Assembly: GCA_030445745.1 (NCBI GenBank)
Contig: JASUTE010000002.1
Coordinates: 124,001 to 188,000 of the forward strand
Direction: 5' to 3'
Origin: Candidatus Cloacimonadota bacterium
GTDB lineage: Bacteria > Cloacimonadota > Cloacimonadia > Cloacimonadales > TCS61
DNA: 64,000 bases
The notes beneath the pieces were generated by a model, which saw nothing but the letters and a program-made list of their open reading frames with translations, had not been told where the DNA came from and ran no database searches. Of the stretch, positions 62,036 to 64,000 are shown piece by piece (within the stretch, counting starts at the first letter, position 1; every line of letters begins with the position of its first letter). Position numbers and translations under genes: made by a program.

Positions 62036-64000
62036 CTAGAAACTCATTCTTAAACCAGCCATAAAGTTACGTCCTGGCCCAGGATAATAGTAATTTTCCT
62101 GCGCCCAAGCATCATAATAGCCAGAAGTTTCGTATTCCTTGTCCAATAAATTGTTAGCGTGCAAAGTTAGTGTTACATTTGCTAAATCGAACAGCTGGGT
62201 TAAATCGTAGTTAAAATTGAAATTAACCAAAGTGTAAGGATCTACCACTCTGTTGTCATTCTCGGTGTTGTCCAGGTACTGTTTACCCACGTATTGCAGT
62301 TGTAAGCCTGTTTCGAAGTTACTACCCAGGTAGGAAAGTTTTCCCGAACTTAGAATATTAGGGAAACCAGTTATTTGGTTGCCGCTGAAATCAAGCGCTA
62401 CCGTATTCCCATTTTCATCCCAATCATACATAGTGAATTCTTCAAAATAGTTATCGTTGTAGGAAAAATTACCTGAAAAAGCCAGGTTATAAGGTAGATA
62501 GCTGTTCAAAGATAGTTCTATGCCGCGATGTACCGTTTTGTCGGCATTACCGCGGATTGGCTGGCTATCATCATCAACCGTGCCGTAGGGAACGATCTCG
62601 TCCCGGAAATTCATCCAAAACAGATTGACTTTGAAAAGTAGGTCTGGGGTTTGATAACCAAAACCCAGTTCATAATCGATCAGTTTTTCCGGTTTCACCT
62701 GCGGATCTTGCCATTTTAAATGATCGATTTGGCCACTTGCTGTGTAAACTGTATCTACTGTGGAAAATAAAGGTTGTACTCCCAGATCATCGGGGCCATC
62801 CCAGGTGTCGTATAGTTCGTCATCGGTTGGTTCACGTTGAGCTTGCGAAATATTTCCGTAAATATTCCAATTTTCATTTAGGTTGTAGTTCACACCAAAA
62901 CGAGGATTAAAGAAGCTGTAATCAACTTCGTAAGAATTCAACAGAGCTCCGCTAAAGTTGCCCTCTTCTTTTTGTTGGAATTCATAGGTGATGTACTGGT
63001 AGTAAAGGTTTAACATCAGGTTAAGTTTAGGGTTCAGCTTATATTCTTCATTAGCAAAAAAGGTGAGATATTTTTTATCGCCGGTGTAGTTGTAGTAATG
63101 TTGTCCAGGTTGGAAATCTTCTACAGCCGCGGGTGGGTTAAGCAGTTTTTCTACTTTGCCCCAGTGGTCGCTATCAAATAAGCTCAGATAACTACCCAGC
63201 GTTAGTTCGCCCTGCCTATGTTGCCAGTTCATTCTACCTACCCAGCCATATTGATTTTTTTCAACCCATTTTTGTCGAACCAAATCAGATTCCAAGCTGT
63301 CAGGTTCACTACAAAGACCATATTCCCACAGGTCTTCGTCATCTTCCAACTGTTCATAATAACCTTTTCCTTTAATATAAAATAGGCTGTTATCCAAATT
63401 TAATTTAGAATTCAGTTGATAGCTTTGATGAAGTTCCAAATGAGGTTGATCAAAATCATCTATTTCATTTTTGTAAGTAATAGGATTATGCTGGTGATTT
63501 TCTTGTAAATCCGCTTCAGAAGATGCATCCCAGGCAGCATGAGTTAGTTCATTACCACCATAAAAATTCAATTCAGTAAGCGAATGTTCCGACTTACGGG
63601 TTATATTAGTAAAATAAGACCATAACTCGCTGGCAGAGTTATCTCGATAGCCGTCCGATTCCATTTTGGAAAGGCGCAAGTTCAGGTTCCATTTAGGGGA
63701 CAAGTTGTAGTTGAATTTCGCTCCCACTTTATAGGAGTTGTAACTGCCGTAATTAGAAAATAGCTCGAATTTATCTTTCTGCTGGAAGCTGCTGGTTTGC
63801 AGGTTTAGTGAACCGCCAAAGGCGGAAACGCCGTACAGCGAGCTTCCTACGCCACGTTGGAATTGAATGTTGTCGATACTTTCAGCCAGATCGGGCATAT
63901 CTATCCAATAAACTTGATGATCTTCCGGATCGTTCAAGGGAATTCCGTTTATCATCACACCAATGTGTTTTTGATCGAAACCCCGTACTTTTAGGTAGGA
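62036..64000 (-). CDS. TonB-dependent outer-membrane receptor (5' end outside window)
   Basis: 654 codons are visible, open at base 64000; the first 14 read SYLKVRGFDQKHIG before VMINGIPLNDPEDHQ. Plug domain: VMINGIPLNDPEDHQVYWID and IQFQRGVGSSLYGVSAFGG, then a long beta-barrel (~100 onward) with aspartate/asparagine-rich loops, ending AGLRMSF with a terminal Phe. Receptors of this type import siderophores, B12, sugars or metals using TonB energy; the ligand is unknown. Barrel strands include RFGVNYNLNENWNIYGNISQ and a TonB-receptor-typical VNFNFNYDLTQLFDLANVTL end. The signal peptide and TonB box are outside the window. Confidence 0.92.
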   Translation of the reverse strand, partial: SYLKVRGFDQKHIGVMINGIPLNDPEDHQVYWIDMPDLAESIDNIQFQRGVGSSLYGVSAFGGSLNLQTSSFQQKDKFELFSNYGSYNSYKVGAKFNYNLSPKWNLNLRLSKMESDGYRDNSASELWSYFTNITRKSEHSLTELNFYGGNELTHAAWDASSEADLQENHQHNPITYKNEIDDFDQPHLELHQSYQLNSKLNLDNSLFYIKGKGYYEQLEDDEDLWEYGLCSEPDSLESDLVRQKWVEKNQYGWVGRMNWQHRQGELTLGSYLSLFDSDHWGKVEKLLNPPAAVEDFQPGQHYYNYTGDKKYLTFFANEEYKLNPKLNLMLNLYYQYITYEFQQKEEGNFSGALLNSYEVDYSFFNPRFGVNYNLNENWNIYGNISQAQREPTDDELYDTWDGPDDLGVQPLFSTVDTVYTASGQIDHLKWQDPQVKPEKLIDYELGFGYQTPDLLFKVNLFWMNFRDEIVPYGTVDDDSQPIRGNADKTVHRGIELSLNSYLPYNLAFSGNFSYNDNYFEEFTMYDWDENGNTVALDFSGNQITGFPNILSSGKLSYLGSNFETGLQLQYVGKQYLDNTENDNRVVDPYTLVNFNFNYDLTQLFDLANVTLTLHANNLLDKEYETSGYYDAWAQENYYYPGPGRNFMAGLRMSF

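Noticed and set aside
1-64000. tRNA, rRNA, CRISPR or prophage
   Set aside because: No cloverleaf-like, repeat-spacer, integrase or phage structural sequence was seen in the intergenic gaps; the only mobile trace is the IS256 relic.

Overview
The window looks like chromosome of a low-GC, double-membraned bacterium of the FCB superphylum. Candidatus Cloacimonadota or a close relative is my best guess. Evidence seen: a C25 (gingipain-like) protease ending in a YPNPFNP-type secretion tail, a PorX-type response regulator with a PglZ domain, a GWxTD-domain protein, LptE-like and TonB-receptor genes (an outer membrane), several beta-barrel-like proteins ending in Phe, and small families (DUF4837-like, DUF3098-like) otherwise best known from Bacteroidota. 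The phylum call is inference. Genes are tightly packed, often with 1-11 bp overlaps. I saw no rRNA, tRNA or CRISPR array.

Layout. 1-4150 (minus): lptE-like, rluB, ychF and a 3'-truncated ftsK. 4206-4540: a decayed IS256-family element. 4601-8230 (minus): a very AT-rich cassette of four tightly spaced genes, two DNA methyltransferases of different architecture and two different nucleases (HNH and PD-(D/E)XK), probably a restriction-modification island. 8434-18299 (minus): a 13-gene run (M23 peptidase, xseB, ispA, dut, a TrmN6-like methyltransferase, a degenerate FtsE-like ATPase with an FtsX-like partner, pgsA, DUF4837-like lipoprotein, YjbH-like barrel, TPR lipoprotein, small membrane protein, DUF58 protein). 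18473-24966 (plus): phosphate acyltransferase, rlmH, a small membrane protein, the C25 protease, cdd, trxB. 25005-31215 (minus): a hypothetical gene and the rod-shape operon mreB-mreC-(CofE-like)-mreD-mrdA-rodA. 31374-33504 (plus): htpG under a CIRCE operator, closed by a strong terminator.

33588-38079 (plus): threonine aldolase, macrodomain protein, HAD hydrolase, MnmC-like methyltransferase, ruvB and an exported protein. 38191-41066 (plus): an unknown protein and urocanate hydratase. 41067-41786: non-coding sequence with a hairpin, a short tandem repeat and a gene fragment. 41787-46957 (minus): acyl-CoA dehydrogenase, queH, panB, an unknown coiled-coil protein, porX, tsaE. 47212-52155: nfo (+), priA (-), yraN (+), GWxTD protein (-). 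52169-57478 (minus): dnaE, nitroreductase, outer-membrane protein. 57602-62016 (plus): coaBC, SDR, DUF3108 protein, queA, birA. 62036-64000 (minus): a TonB-dependent receptor cut by the window end.

How the genes fit together. Envelope building dominates (Mre/PBP2/RodA, FtsK, FtsEX-like pair, M23, LptE-like, PgsA, IspA). PorX and the C25 protease point to a type IX secretion system encoded elsewhere. The phosphate acyltransferase, acyl-CoA dehydrogenase and urocanate hydratase fit fermentation of amino acids. QueH and QueA are both in the queuosine tRNA pathway. The restriction-modification cassette is the clearest accessory, probably acquired, region.
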